From Laspinema sp. D2d (GTDB taxonomy: Bacteria; Cyanobacteriota; Cyanobacteriia; Cyanobacteriales; Laspinemataceae): DNA of 64,000 bases. Shown here piece after piece: positions 27,948 to 37,303 of this stretch. The position numbers and the translations under genes were made by a program. Location of the stretch: assembly GCF_025370755.1 (NCBI RefSeq), contig NZ_JAMXFC010000035.1:1-64000 (forward strand). Direction: 5' to 3'. The notes below the pieces were generated by a model, which saw only the letters and a list, made by a program, of their open reading frames with translations, made no database searches and was not told the origin of the DNA. Numbering within the stretch: position 1 is the first letter of the stretch; each line of letters begins with the position of its first letter.

Positions 27948-30899
27948 TTAGCTTAAATCCGGTTCAGGTTGCACTTGCTTTTTCTGGCGCGATCGCAGTG
28001 CTGCTGCTGCTTTGAGGATTCTCAGGCGATAGGGGTCAGAATCTTTGCGCCAATACACCCTATTTCCCCGAATTTCGGCACAGTTTTCTTCTAATCTTTT
28101 TTGCCAATTTTTGAGGGTTTTAATCTCCCAGGGTCGGTCTAGCAATCCTCGATTTTCTTCTTGATGGGTCAGTTTTACCAGTTTTTCATACTGGGGATAG
28201 TCCGGAGTTAAGCAGGCATATTTCCGATGGAGGATGGGCGGATTATCGTCCTTGTCATAGTCCCGATAAATTACCCGCAAATCGATTAAATCAATATCCA
28301 TTTGGGTATGTAAGAGGGGATGTGCTTCTTGGTCAAAATTGGGGTAAAATAAGTAAGATATTTTTGGCTTTTTTAGGCTAAATTTAATTAAAGTGGCCTC
28401 ATCCATCCGCCCAATTGCTCGACTAACGACGCCTTCATAAATTCTCAGCAAAGGTTCGAGGGTTTCTAAGGCGGAAATATGAACCGTGAAACTGTTGGGT
28501 TTGAGCAATCCTACGGGACTATTTTGACAACTCCGGGCCACTAATGCAATATCATTTAAACTAAATACCAGTTGTTCTGCCATGATGCAGGCAGTCCGAT
28601 AAGAGGGAAATAGCGCTTTGATATCATTTTGAATTTCTAAGGGTAAATGAGACAGTTGGACTCGTTTTAATAAGTTGCTGACGGCAATATAAGTCAGGAT
28701 ATCCTTGCGGCGTTTTTCGGTGATTGCTTCCCATTCTTCCGGATGGGTGAACTCCATAATCACTTTAAAGGCGCGGCGCAAATTGCCAAATTCAGCGATA
28801 ATTTGGGGTTCTTGAGGGAGTTCGCCGGGAACTGGGAGTCTGCCGCGATCGCTGGCAAATTCCATGAGTGGCGTCAGGATTTCCCGATATTCATCAAAAC
28901 TTTTCAGCAGTTTAGGAACTGTAGTCCGACTGCGGAACCGATGCGCTTGAATCCGTTGTGCCAATTGTTGGTCCCGAAAGACAAAATAAATCCCCAATGC
29001 TACGGGAACTGCTTCGACTTGTAGAACACTTTCAATATACTGTTTTAGTTCTTCCTGTTCATAATATTTCTGAAAAGTATGGCGGCGGGTAATGACCCCA
29101 TCTCCATAGGCAACCTGACCACTATTGCGATCATCTACTAAGACTAAAGACGCCACAATTAACACTTTTTGGGTCAATTTCCAGGATTGAATCAGCGCTT
29201 GTCGGCGTTCTTCTAAATCTTCAATCACATTAATGATATAACCCAAATTCACCACATCTGCCGGAGTCAAAGGAGTATCTGGGGAATAATAGGGGTCCCA
29301 ACCACTACTGGGAAATCCTTGTTCGGCAATCCGTTTAATATCTCCCCCATGACCACATCCATAATCAAAAAAGGTCGTTCCTTCGGTAAAAAATCCCGCT
29401 TCTAATCCTAATCGCATTGGACGAGAGATGGCATTACGAACAATTGCAGCGCGATGGCGTTCGATTTTGGGGGTGGTTTTTAGGGGTTCATAGGTAGTCT
29501 TAGGTTCTGAGGTGACAATGACCGTATGTCCTTGAATTTCGACCCCCGCAGCGGCCAAATAGTCTAACCATCCATTGCGAGTTCCAATCCCCCGTGACTT
29601 GTTTAAAAGTCCTAATTTTTCTTCTTCTCGGGTGAGGGTTTCAAATAGTTCATAAAGTGGATAATCCGGGGTGACAAAGGTTTCTTTACGGTGGAGAACG
29701 GGAGGATTATCTGCTTGGCGATAGTCTCGATAGCGAATTCGGCCCTCGGGGAAATGAATCTGTAGACTGGCCTCTAATGCTGGATGCGGGTCGGTGTCAA
29801 ATTCGGGATAAAATAAATAAGAAATAATGGGTTTATCCAGGTTAAATTTAATTAAGGTTGAGCCATCAACTTGGCCTAAATGACGACGGGTAATGGCCTC
29901 GTATAAACGGAGGATGGGGTCTAAAGATTCTAGGGACCAAATATGAACATATAATGCACCGGGTAGCTTTTTTCCGAGGAGACTATTTTGGCAAGCGGTG
30001 GCAACTGCATCCGGAGATTCTAATTGGGATAGCAAGTTTTGGGCCAATTGTTTTGCTGTTGTCCAATTGCCAAATAACGCGCGAAAATTAGCGGCAATTT
30101 GGGGGGAAACTTCCGATAAGGCGGGAACGTGCTTTTTTTCCCAAATTAGACCGGCGATATAAATTAAGGCATCTTGACGGCATTGTTCCTGGATTTGGTC
30201 CCAAATTTGACTTGGAGTTGCTTCTTTAATTTGATTAAATGCCTGTTCTAAGCTGCCAAATTTTGTAACGATTTTTTGGCCGGTGGATAACTCTTTTACT
30301 TTGGGTAACCGTCCCCATTCCGCAATAAACTCCATTAACGGAGTGATAATTTCTTCCTGTTCAATTAAGGGGGTAGCATCGGGGTTGAGGGGAGGAATTA
30401 CGGAACGCGATCGCCCTTGGTTGAACTGATAAATTTGAGCATCTGCCGGATTGCGAAAGATAAAATAAACTCCCAATCCTGCCGGTGTTGCCTCTACGGA
30501 CAAAATGCGGTCCAGTTCCCTTTTCAGTTCTACTTGTTCATAATAAGTATGAACGGAATTCATGGGAATCACGCCCTCTTTTCCGTAGGCGATTTTTCCT
30601 TGATTGACCTCAGAAACAGTGACCGATGAAGCGACAATTAAGACATTGTGGGTCAAGTTCCAAGCATCCTGCAAGACATCCTGACGTTCTTCTGGGGACT
30701 GGATTACATTGAGGATATCGGCAAGATAAACAACATCCGCAGGATGGTGATTAGTATCTCCCCCATAGTCCAAAAACGTGGTTTCAGAAGTCAGGATTCC
30801 CGCTTCTCCGGCGAGACGCAGGGCACGGGGTAGATGGCGGTGAACCGATGCCAAACGGTTTAGTTTGGTTTGGGGTAGCGGCAAACTGGATTTATCCAT
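27948..30899 (-). CDS. Fused double DNA phosphorothioation-associated putative methyltransferase
   Basis: This 983-residue protein belongs to the family annotated as DNA phosphorothioation-associated putative methyltransferase (TIGR04096). It is two complete copies fused head to tail. Both halves share RHLPRAL/RNAISRPM-type openings, PADVVxLxxIxNVI, LTxxVLIVAS, the block ITPLMEF/LTPLMEF...GRLP, ACQNS/SCQNS, LIKFNLDKP/SLKKPKISYLFYP, and NPPVLHRK/NPPILHRK. The C-terminal copy (about 490-983) has an intact SAM loop, DYGCGHGGD, near 510 followed by GWDPYY. The N-terminal copy reads DYGGDTNHHPADV, a net loss of about 25 residues that removes the SAM site. The frame opens at a TTG at 30953; the ATG at 30899 (MDKSSLPLPQ) is preferred. 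It lies downstream of dndCDE in the same direction. Confidence 0.85.
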   Translation of the reverse strand: MDKSSLPLPQTKLNRLASVHRHLPRALRLAGEAGILTSETTFLDYGGDTNHHPADVVYLADILNVIQSPEERQDVLQDAWNLTHNVLIVASSVTVSEVNQGKIAYGKEGVIPMNSVHTYYEQVELKRELDRILSVEATPAGLGVYFIFRNPADAQIYQFNQGRSRSVIPPLNPDATPLIEQEEIITPLMEFIAEWGRLPKVKELSTGQKIVTKFGSLEQAFNQIKEATPSQIWDQIQEQCRQDALIYIAGLIWEKKHVPALSEVSPQIAANFRALFGNWTTAKQLAQNLLSQLESPDAVATACQNSLLGKKLPGALYVHIWSLESLDPILRLYEAITRRHLGQVDGSTLIKFNLDKPIISYLFYPEFDTDPHPALEASLQIHFPEGRIRYRDYRQADNPPVLHRKETFVTPDYPLYELFETLTREEEKLGLLNKSRGIGTRNGWLDYLAAAGVEIQGHTVIVTSEPKTTYEPLKTTPKIERHRAAIVRNAISRPMRLGLEAGFFTEGTTFFDYGCGHGGDIKRIAEQGFPSSGWDPYYSPDTPLTPADVVNLGYIINVIEDLEERRQALIQSWKLTQKVLIVASLVLVDDRNSGQVAYGDGVITRRHTFQKYYEQEELKQYIESVLQVEAVPVALGIYFVFRDQQLAQRIQAHRFRSRTTVPKLLKSFDEYREILTPLMEFASDRGRLPVPGELPQEPQIIAEFGNLRRAFKVIMEFTHPEEWEAITEKRRKDILTYIAVSNLLKRVQLSHLPLEIQNDIKALFPSYRTACIMAEQLVFSLNDIALVARSCQNSPVGLLKPNSFTVHISALETLEPLLRIYEGVVSRAIGRMDEATLIKFSLKKPKISYLFYPNFDQEAHPLLHTQMDIDLIDLRVIYRDYDKDDNPPILHRKYACLTPDYPQYEKLVKLTHQEENRGLLDRPWEIKTLKNWQKRLEENCAEIRGNRVYWRKDSDPYRLRILKAAAALRSRQKKQVQPEPDLS

Positions 30900-31017
30900 A
30901 AGATAGGAGGTGTAACTCAGCAGCGATCGTGACCCACCTTGTTCATACCACAAAACGGCTGCCGCCAGTCCAAAAAATTATCGCCGCTACCCCAGTACAG
31001 CAGAAACTGATGGAGAA

Positions 31018-31581
31018 CTAGGCGCTAAATTTACTGCGAATGTCTTCGATTCGTTTCCGGTTTACCCCTAAATCCGATTGTCCTAACCGCGATGCCGATC
31101 GCACTTGAATTACTCCCGACTTGCGATCCAGAAAAAATTCCACATCATCCACATATCCCATTAAAGCGCTGGTAAATTCAGCATACAAATAATGGGCCTC
31201 GGATTTAATAATCTTAGCATTATCCATCTCTTCAATAATCTCCTTGAGATGGGCAAAGGCTTTTTTCTCCGATGACTTATATTGTAACGGTTCAACTTTA
31301 TGTTTTTTATCCGTTTCTTCTGCTTGAGAAGAGACACAATTGGGAGAAGTTGGACAAGGGGATAATTTGCCCATACTTACTCCTAAACTGTCGGGACGTT
31401 CCCCGGAAAAGGAAAACATACTGGCAATCGTCGCATTGGGTGAAATCTCAGCAGCGAATGCCGCAGGAATTGCCGCCAAATAAAACAAAATTGCCAAGGT
31501 GAACGAAAAACAGACCGTGAGAACTTTGAAAGCAGATAACTTGTACATAAATCGGCGGTTGATGTAAAATGTTCTTTCCAT
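31018..31581 (-). CDS. DUF1499 domain lipo- or secreted protein
   Basis: The 187-residue protein has an N-terminal signal-like segment (FKVLTVCFSFTLAILFYLAAIPAAFA). The DUF1499 domain follows: SPCPTSPNCVSSQA, a helical middle, then YLYAEFTSALMGYVDDVEFFLD and a closing VRSASRLGQSDLGVNRKRIE. DUF1499 proteins are exported proteins of unknown function, common in cyanobacteria and plastids. The gene starts 25 bases after the dndE stop in the same direction, so it is co-transcribed with dndE although no phosphorothioation role is known. A start at the internal Met12 (MYKLSAF) is also possible. Confidence 0.8.
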   Translation of the reverse strand: MERTFYINRRFMYKLSAFKVLTVCFSFTLAILFYLAAIPAAFAAEISPNATIASMFSFSGERPDSLGVSMGKLSPCPTSPNCVSSQAEETDKKHKVEPLQYKSSEKKAFAHLKEIIEEMDNAKIIKSEAHYLYAEFTSALMGYVDDVEFFLDRKSGVIQVRSASRLGQSDLGVNRKRIEDIRSKFSA

Positions 31582-31606
31582 TCTAGCGGCAAATTTGACT
31601 ACTGGT

Positions 31607-32020
31607 TCACCGTTTCCCTTGGGATTCTTTCTCCCCTGCCTGAGTCGCCACCTCGATTAAATGCTCAATTTTCTTCAGATTCGGATCTCCTGCCAGATAC
31701 CCAATCCCGCGATGCAGATGCAAGCGAAACTGATTTGCCAATGTCTCTTTATCCGTTCCCAATCCATCTTGGTGACAGCGTTGTTTCAATGCCAAAATTA
31801 AAATATCGGACATTTCCCCGCCAAAGACTCGCCAACTCATTTCGACGTTACTATCAGCGGGAATTGGCACTGGAGAAGGGATAGAAGTTTCAGATAAAGA
31901 TTTACAAAATGCCCAGCGGCATAAAATATTCCATTGGTCTATTTTCGTATAGCGTTTGAGTTTGCTAAGTTGTTCTTTAGCGGTTTGAGAGAGTTTAATT
32001 CGGTCGAGTGGTGGTTCCAT
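31607..32020 (-). CDS. dndE: DNA sulfur modification protein DndE
   Basis: DndE is a small component of the Dnd complex that binds nicked DNA and is required for phosphorothioate insertion. The 137-residue protein has the family opening RIKLSQTAKEQLSKLKRYT and WNILCRWAFCKSL. A mid-part with VFGGEMSDILILALKQRC and a closing LHLHRGIGYLAG follow. Length and motif order match the family. It starts 30 bases after the dndD stop, so the two genes are in one operon. Confidence 0.9.
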   Translation of the reverse strand: MEPPLDRIKLSQTAKEQLSKLKRYTKIDQWNILCRWAFCKSLSETSIPSPVPIPADSNVEMSWRVFGGEMSDILILALKQRCHQDGLGTDKETLANQFRLHLHRGIGYLAGDPNLKKIEHLIEVATQAGEKESQGKR

Positions 32021-32050
32021 TGATGCTTTAAAATAAATCGGTGTGACAGT

Positions 32051-34033
32051 TTACCAGAAATAGCCTTTTTCTACAACAGTTTTTCGGGTTTCCGGTTGAT
32101 ATTTGAGGAGATAGCTGTTGGCGATCGCCTCTTGTTCTACGAGATGTTCATACTCAGTTTTGCTAATTTCTGTATCCGTAGATAACAGAATCACTTGATG
32201 GGATGCTGATGGAAAATAGCGTTCAATCAGATTATTCCGATGGGAAGAATCCAACCGTCCTAATGGTGTATCGATCGCCACCGGGAGATGCCGTCCCGAG
32301 ACTCGCGCTAATCCCCACAAAAAGGCGATCGCTAACAACTGCTTTTCCCCGGCAGAAAGGCGATGTTTTGGAACAGGTTTACCCTCGGGGTCGTACAGGG
32401 ACAATCCAAAACTTTGCGTATCAATCGCAATCCGATGGACTAAATCCGCTTTATGTAACAGATAGCGGAAACAATCCGTTACCTCCACCTCTAACTTATT
32501 TAACTTCCGCAGGGTCAACCTTTCTTTAAACAATTTCAGGGTTTCCTGAACCTTCTTCGATGACTCAATAATATGCTCATCATTTTGGCGTTCAATACTC
32601 GTTTCACTGTACACCGCCAGTTCCTTCTTAAACCCTTCAATATCTTTACTTAACTTATCGCATCGCTGCTGACCATTATTATAGTCCCCTTGCGCCTTCA
32701 CCACTGCCGCTTGTGCCGCCTTCAATGCCGCATCCAGTTGTTCATAAATCTCCGGAGAAGGTGCAGAAGCCAATTGGCGTTCATTGAACGTAATTTCTAC
32801 TTCCAATGATTCCAAAGACTGCAACTTTTCCCCGGCCAATTTTACCTGACTTGGCAGTTCATGACGCAAAACATTCGCCAACAAAGACAGAGTTTCCTCA
32901 TCTGCCGATAACCAGATATCCTCTTCCGAACCAATTTCGCGATCGAGTGCCTCATCCTCCTGTTCCAGGAAAAACTTAATCTTATCCACCTGTTGCGGTT
33001 TCAACTTCAATTTGTCCAGATATTCTACCAGACGACTGCTGCGTTCCTTCACCACATCCCGCGCAATTTTGGCCTGAAAAGACTTCGCCTCCTGTTCCCC
33101 TTGAACCTGCACCTCAGTCAGCAAAGGTTGAATTAAAACCAGGGGTAAACTCCCCCCAGCTAATTCCCCCAAAGACTCGCGCATCTGTTCCAAACTTCCT
33201 TCTAAATTGCGCTTTTGCTTTTCTAACTGAGTCCGTTCTGCTGCAATTTTTCCTCCTTCCGAAATAAACTTATCCCAAGCATCCCGCTGCCGTTCATGGG
33301 CCTTTTCTAACTTATTTTGTAACCCGCCTAACTCTTGCTTTGCCTCCTCCAAATCTTCGTTAGATTTAGACAATTTTTGTTCAATCTCTTCCAAACTTGC
33401 CAATTGCTTTGCACTTGCCAGCTTCTTCTGTTTTCGTCGAACCAAAATATCCAAATCTATGGATAAACGTTCCGCTAACTCTAACCCCAACAGGGATTGA
33501 ATCGCATCCACCACCACCGGAGGCGGCGTTTCCTGTTCCGCCAGTTCCTTCACCTGTTCCCCATCAAATAGAAACAGATTAGAAATCCCCAACGGCAACA
33601 AATTCTCGATATATTCATCCCAAATATTCGTCAAATCTGTTCGCGGCCAATCTCCTTCCAAAATCCCTAACGTATCCTTACCATCCTTCGGATTTGCTTC
33701 CCAATAGCGCACAATCCGCAACTCCACTGCTGCATCATTTTCAAAATGCTCAAACACCAACTCAATCCGAGTTTTTTCCACCGGATCCGAATCCCGAGTT
33801 ACACACTGTGTCAGGAAATCACTATAATTCAAATTACCTCGGGTCGAACATTGAGCCCGAGGACCATAAAGCGCTAACCGAATGGCATCCATTAGGGTAG
33901 TTTTTCCCCCACCATTCATCCCTCCAAACAGGATAATTGGACGGGTTTCCCCATGAATTTGAGGACGTAAATCAATCACCTGTCGTCCCATATAAGGACC
34001 AAAATTTTGCAGAACCAGTTCAATAAAAATCAC
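32051..34033 (-). CDS. dndD: DNA sulfur modification protein DndD (SMC-like ATPase)
   Basis: DndD supplies ATPase activity to the DndCDE complex, probably for DNA structure changes or nicking. The 660-residue protein has Walker A GGMNGGGKTTLMDA near 38, long coiled coils (about 190-290 and 390-510), the ABC signature LSAGEKQLLAIAF near 557, and Walker B PVAIDTPLGRLD near 590. No Cys-pair hook is seen between the coils, unlike the second ATPase at 44049. It is separated from dndC by 115 bases that hold a C-rich repeat. Confidence 0.93.
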   Translation of the reverse strand: MIFIELVLQNFGPYMGRQVIDLRPQIHGETRPIILFGGMNGGGKTTLMDAIRLALYGPRAQCSTRGNLNYSDFLTQCVTRDSDPVEKTRIELVFEHFENDAAVELRIVRYWEANPKDGKDTLGILEGDWPRTDLTNIWDEYIENLLPLGISNLFLFDGEQVKELAEQETPPPVVVDAIQSLLGLELAERLSIDLDILVRRKQKKLASAKQLASLEEIEQKLSKSNEDLEEAKQELGGLQNKLEKAHERQRDAWDKFISEGGKIAAERTQLEKQKRNLEGSLEQMRESLGELAGGSLPLVLIQPLLTEVQVQGEQEAKSFQAKIARDVVKERSSRLVEYLDKLKLKPQQVDKIKFFLEQEDEALDREIGSEEDIWLSADEETLSLLANVLRHELPSQVKLAGEKLQSLESLEVEITFNERQLASAPSPEIYEQLDAALKAAQAAVVKAQGDYNNGQQRCDKLSKDIEGFKKELAVYSETSIERQNDEHIIESSKKVQETLKLFKERLTLRKLNKLEVEVTDCFRYLLHKADLVHRIAIDTQSFGLSLYDPEGKPVPKHRLSAGEKQLLAIAFLWGLARVSGRHLPVAIDTPLGRLDSSHRNNLIERYFPSASHQVILLSTDTEISKTEYEHLVEQEAIANSYLLKYQPETRKTVVEKGYFW

Positions 34034-34074
34034 GATACAGTCACGGTAATAAAGTCAACAGTAGGCAACATTTC

Positions 34075-34142
34075 AATTCCCCCCTTAGCAAGGGTCTCTT
34101 TCAATCCCCCCCTTAGCAACGCCATCGGGTTAGGGGGGGTTC
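34075..34142. repeat. C-rich CCCCCCTTAGCAA repeat pair between dndC and dndD
   Basis: Two copies of AATCCCCCCTTAGCAA-type sequence lie 30 bases apart (from about 34078 and 34105), and the complementary GGGTTAGGGGGGTT follows. Such elements are dispersed in filamentous cyanobacteria. This one interrupts the operon but leaves both reading frames intact. Confidence 0.6.
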
Positions 34143-34148
34143 TTTCGA

Positions 34149-35777
34149 TTAATTCTCTACATCATCATCATCAGAATTGATACTGGGATATTTCATCGTC
34201 CCCCAACTTAACTGTTTAATCCCAGCAACATCTCCATCAGTCGCCGAGGGTTTCATATCCCGATTTTTGAGTTGTTTAATCGCATAAACATCCCCTTCTT
34301 TCGCAGCAGTTTTAAGGTCCCGCTTGTAATGAGCATTTTCAATCGCTTCTTCCTGCGATCGCGAACTACTTTCAAAGCATTTTTCTAGCGCATCATAAAC
34401 ACCTGTTCGTCGGGATTTAGTATGATACTTGTACTCCGTCCCAATCAACTTCGACATTAATTCCAAGTGCATCGTATCGGGTTGGCAGATTTCATCTAAC
34501 ACCTCCCACTCATCACTTCCCCACAACTGATTACCCGCGCCAGGACGAGGGTCCTCAAATGGTTCCCCCGTCTCTTCTTCATAAATCTTAGGCAAACTAT
34601 CATCAAATTCATGCTTTTCTTCTAGCCAAATTTTCCGAATTTCGCTGAGTTCGTCTAATGTGATGAGGGTGATATCCCGCATATCTTCGGGACCATTTTT
34701 TCTGACTCCAGTTTGAGCCGAGAGAACTTTTCTCAGCCAATGCTCTCGCCATTTTTTTAAATAAGGTCCAGGAATAGGCACGACAGTCATTTCCCCCTCA
34801 TTATTGCGCTCAAAGAGTTCAACTTTTCCGTAAATACGACGGAAGTCTCGCTTATCGTGATCTTCATGAATATCTAATTCATTGCGAATTTCCAATAGCG
34901 GCATCATCCATTCTTTTTCGTCATCATTTTGGATCATCGCTTGCATGGATTTATCTTGATTGACCAGGGTACAAACCCAGCAACCAAAGCGAGAATCCCC
35001 ACAACTTGGGGTACTGGTATCAACGACGAGGGGACATTCATTGTCTGCGGTTGCACCCCGATACATCGTAAATAAATCTTTATTGCTTTGTCCCCAGGGA
35101 TTTGTCCATTGATTCAAATAAATCCAGACTTCATCATTCCGCCAGTCTTCGATAGGAGTATAGACTAAAGAATTAATCAAACTTGATCTAGGACTTAGGC
35201 GATCGCGCACCCTTTTTTCTTCGTGTTTTTGCATGGTTGCCGAACGGCTGACGCTTTCAGCCTTACGCATACCTAGAACAAGAATGACTTCTCCATTGTC
35301 CCTAACCATGCTACGAATGAAGTTGTTAGCTGGCTGAATTTTTAAACGATCTGTACACCAGCGAAAGCGGGATCGAGGTGCTGGATAGCCTTTTCCAATT
35401 AAACAAACCCAGAATGTATCTTTAACTTTTGGGTGAAGCAGATGTGGCTCAAATGGCATTTTTTGTTCCATCGCTGCTTCTTTGATCCGGTCGAGTGATT
35501 TGCGAACCCAAGTAGCAACGATGGGATTCTCAACCAGCGTGTCTGTCGTAATTACATGAATAGTTTTGGTTCGCTTTTCCATTGGAAGTTGAGCGACTGC
35601 ATTCCAGATTAACTGTAATGTTGCCGTGCTGTCTTTCCCACCTGAATATCCCACAATCCAGGGAACTTCATCTAAACAATATAAAGCTTGAACTTCTTGA
35701 GTTAGTTTTTCTATGTCCTCTACTAATTCATCTACAGTGCGAGGTGGGAATAATGACATTTGCGATTGTTCTGACAT
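34149..35777 (-). CDS. dndC: DNA sulfur modification protein DndC (PAPS reductase-like)
   Basis: DndC is an ATP pyrophosphatase with a 4Fe-4S cluster that activates the DNA backbone or carries sulfur. The 542-residue protein has the PP-loop YSGGKDSTATLQL near 45 and the cysteine set CPLVVD...PSCGDSRFGCWVC (four Cys) near 260-285. The C-terminal 70 residues hold two tandem 19-residue units (KRDLKTAAKEGDVYAIKQL and NRDMKPSATDGDVAGIKQL). A strong ribosome binding site (AAGGAG) precedes the ATG. It is the first gene of the leftward train and diverges from dndB. No cysteine desulfurase (dndA) adjoins it. Confidence 0.93.
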   Translation of the reverse strand: MSEQSQMSLFPPRTVDELVEDIEKLTQEVQALYCLDEVPWIVGYSGGKDSTATLQLIWNAVAQLPMEKRTKTIHVITTDTLVENPIVATWVRKSLDRIKEAAMEQKMPFEPHLLHPKVKDTFWVCLIGKGYPAPRSRFRWCTDRLKIQPANNFIRSMVRDNGEVILVLGMRKAESVSRSATMQKHEEKRVRDRLSPRSSLINSLVYTPIEDWRNDEVWIYLNQWTNPWGQSNKDLFTMYRGATADNECPLVVDTSTPSCGDSRFGCWVCTLVNQDKSMQAMIQNDDEKEWMMPLLEIRNELDIHEDHDKRDFRRIYGKVELFERNNEGEMTVVPIPGPYLKKWREHWLRKVLSAQTGVRKNGPEDMRDITLITLDELSEIRKIWLEEKHEFDDSLPKIYEEETGEPFEDPRPGAGNQLWGSDEWEVLDEICQPDTMHLELMSKLIGTEYKYHTKSRRTGVYDALEKCFESSSRSQEEAIENAHYKRDLKTAAKEGDVYAIKQLKNRDMKPSATDGDVAGIKQLSWGTMKYPSINSDDDDVEN

Positions 35778-36051
35778 TTGATGAAGACTCCTTGCTATCT
35801 TGCTAAATCTAGTGACTTGTGGTAAAATTAGAACTATTTTTAATTCAAGGATGCAACTTGCATCCTCAATTTTTGGCTTGTTTTAGATATTTTATTCACG
35901 CTTTACACCCTCTAGTTACTTTTATAATGAGTGAATAGACTTGTATTAATCTATCCGAGATGTCCCCTCCTGAATCGAGGTTACCAACTCGGGTGGATCT
36001 CTGGTCAATTTCCTCATCGGATGACAGTTCTCCCTACTTTTACGATTTTAT
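35778..36051. promoter_or_regulatory. Divergent dndC-dndB control region
   Basis: This 274-bp gap must contain both promoters. A near-consensus promoter for dndB is seen: TTTACA (35902-35907), a 15-base spacer, and TATAAT (35923-35928). A 19-bp palindrome lies at 35848-35866, between the two genes. No clear -10/-35 pair was found for dndC. Confidence 0.6.
35848..35866. promoter_or_regulatory. Operator-like palindrome upstream of dndC and dndB
   Basis: AGGATGCAA-C-TTGCATCCT is a perfect 9-bp inverted repeat with a single central base. The one-base centre makes a DNA-binding dimer site more likely than an RNA hairpin. DndB-family proteins regulate dnd transcription in Salmonella, so DndB or a paralogue is a candidate binder; this is inference. 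Confidence 0.5.
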
Positions 36052-37227
36052 ATGATGGACAACCACTTACCTGAGACAGAAAGTTCCCCCCGCCTCGATC
36101 CCTTCCTTGAACCCTATTTCGCCAAACATCATCGCGAAAAGTGTTATCCTGGTTTAATTTTCCGCCAGGGGAAGCGCCAGATGGTCCAAATCAATGTCCC
36201 TGCCGATGATTTGCCGACGCTTCTCCAAGCAAAACCCTCTAGTGACAATGATCCCGATTCGGGTAAAAATCGCCCAGAAGTTAAGGGTCATGCCGAGGAA
36301 ATCAAAGAGTATATTCTCAAACGTGCCAACAAAGGCACACCCTGGATTTTGGGAACTCTAACGGCAAATGTCGATCCCAGTAAGATTGATATCATTAAAT
36401 TGGGGAGAGGGATTTGCTTAGTCGTCATTCCTCGGGGGGTCAAGTTGGACATTACCGATGGACAACATCGTAAAAGTGCAATCCAAGATTTGATTATGGG
36501 TGAATTTGGCGAGGTAATTGGTGATAATGATTTCCCCATTACTCTCGTCTTAGAACCAGATTTTAACCAGTGCCAAACTGATTTTAGAGATATGGCGCAA
36601 ACGAAACAACTCGATAAATCGCTGCTGTTATCGTTTGGGGAATTTGAAGGTCGGGTCGGCATCACTAAGCGAGTTGTCGATGAAGTTTTCATGTTTCGAG
36701 GCAAGACGGAAAAGATTAAAAATTCTCCTGCTCTTAAAAAGAAATTGATTTACACAAACAATTACATAATTAGGGCGGTTAGTTCTGCATTTACTAACGA
36801 CCCAAACAATGAACTAAGAGAGTATGATGTAAATCAAGCATCAGATTCTTTAGTTAAGACCCTCAACCAGTTCTTTTCAGAATGTAGTCATAGTCGGCAT
36901 ATCTATGAAACCGAACCTGAAGATTTAACGATTGAACAAGTGGCAGAATTTCGAGAAAATTGTGTTTTGGGAATAAGTGTAGGTTTGGATATTCTAGGTC
37001 GATTGCTTTATTACACTTACAACCAACATACTATGTCTTTTGAATCCAGTCAAGTATCGCAATTAGCCCTCCTAAATTGGTCAAGAAACAGTCATTTATG
37101 GAAAGACAATGTGGTATTAATCGATCCTAAGCCTAAAAATCCAGCCAAACCCTACAAAATTTCTTATGTTTCAAGCGCAGTAAGAATTGCTGTAAATCGG
37201 GCAAAAACTCATCTAGGATGGATGTAA
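36052..37227 (+). CDS. dndB: DNA sulfur modification protein DndB (DGQHR domain)
   Basis: DndB is the regulatory or negative-effector member of dnd clusters and controls modification level in studied hosts. The 391-residue protein has the family signature DGQHRKSAIQDL near 138 and a preceding ILGTLTANVD strand. Its C-terminal half is helical. It is transcribed rightward, divergently from dndC, from the TATAAT promoter at 35923. Of the three DGQHR proteins in this window it is the one next to dndC, and I give it the dndB name on position and length. Confidence 0.85.
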   Translation: MMDNHLPETESSPRLDPFLEPYFAKHHREKCYPGLIFRQGKRQMVQINVPADDLPTLLQAKPSSDNDPDSGKNRPEVKGHAEEIKEYILKRANKGTPWILGTLTANVDPSKIDIIKLGRGICLVVIPRGVKLDITDGQHRKSAIQDLIMGEFGEVIGDNDFPITLVLEPDFNQCQTDFRDMAQTKQLDKSLLLSFGEFEGRVGITKRVVDEVFMFRGKTEKIKNSPALKKKLIYTNNYIIRAVSSAFTNDPNNELREYDVNQASDSLVKTLNQFFSECSHSRHIYETEPEDLTIEQVAEFRENCVLGISVGLDILGRLLYYTYNQHTMSFESSQVSQLALLNWSRNSHLWKDNVVLIDPKPKNPAKPYKISYVSSAVRIAVNRAKTHLGWM

Positions 37228-37303
37228 AATTGGCCGGTTAGCAAGTTGGAGGGAGTCGATCGCCCGAATTGCTCCCGAATTGCTCCCTCCTGAATTCCTC
37301 CTA

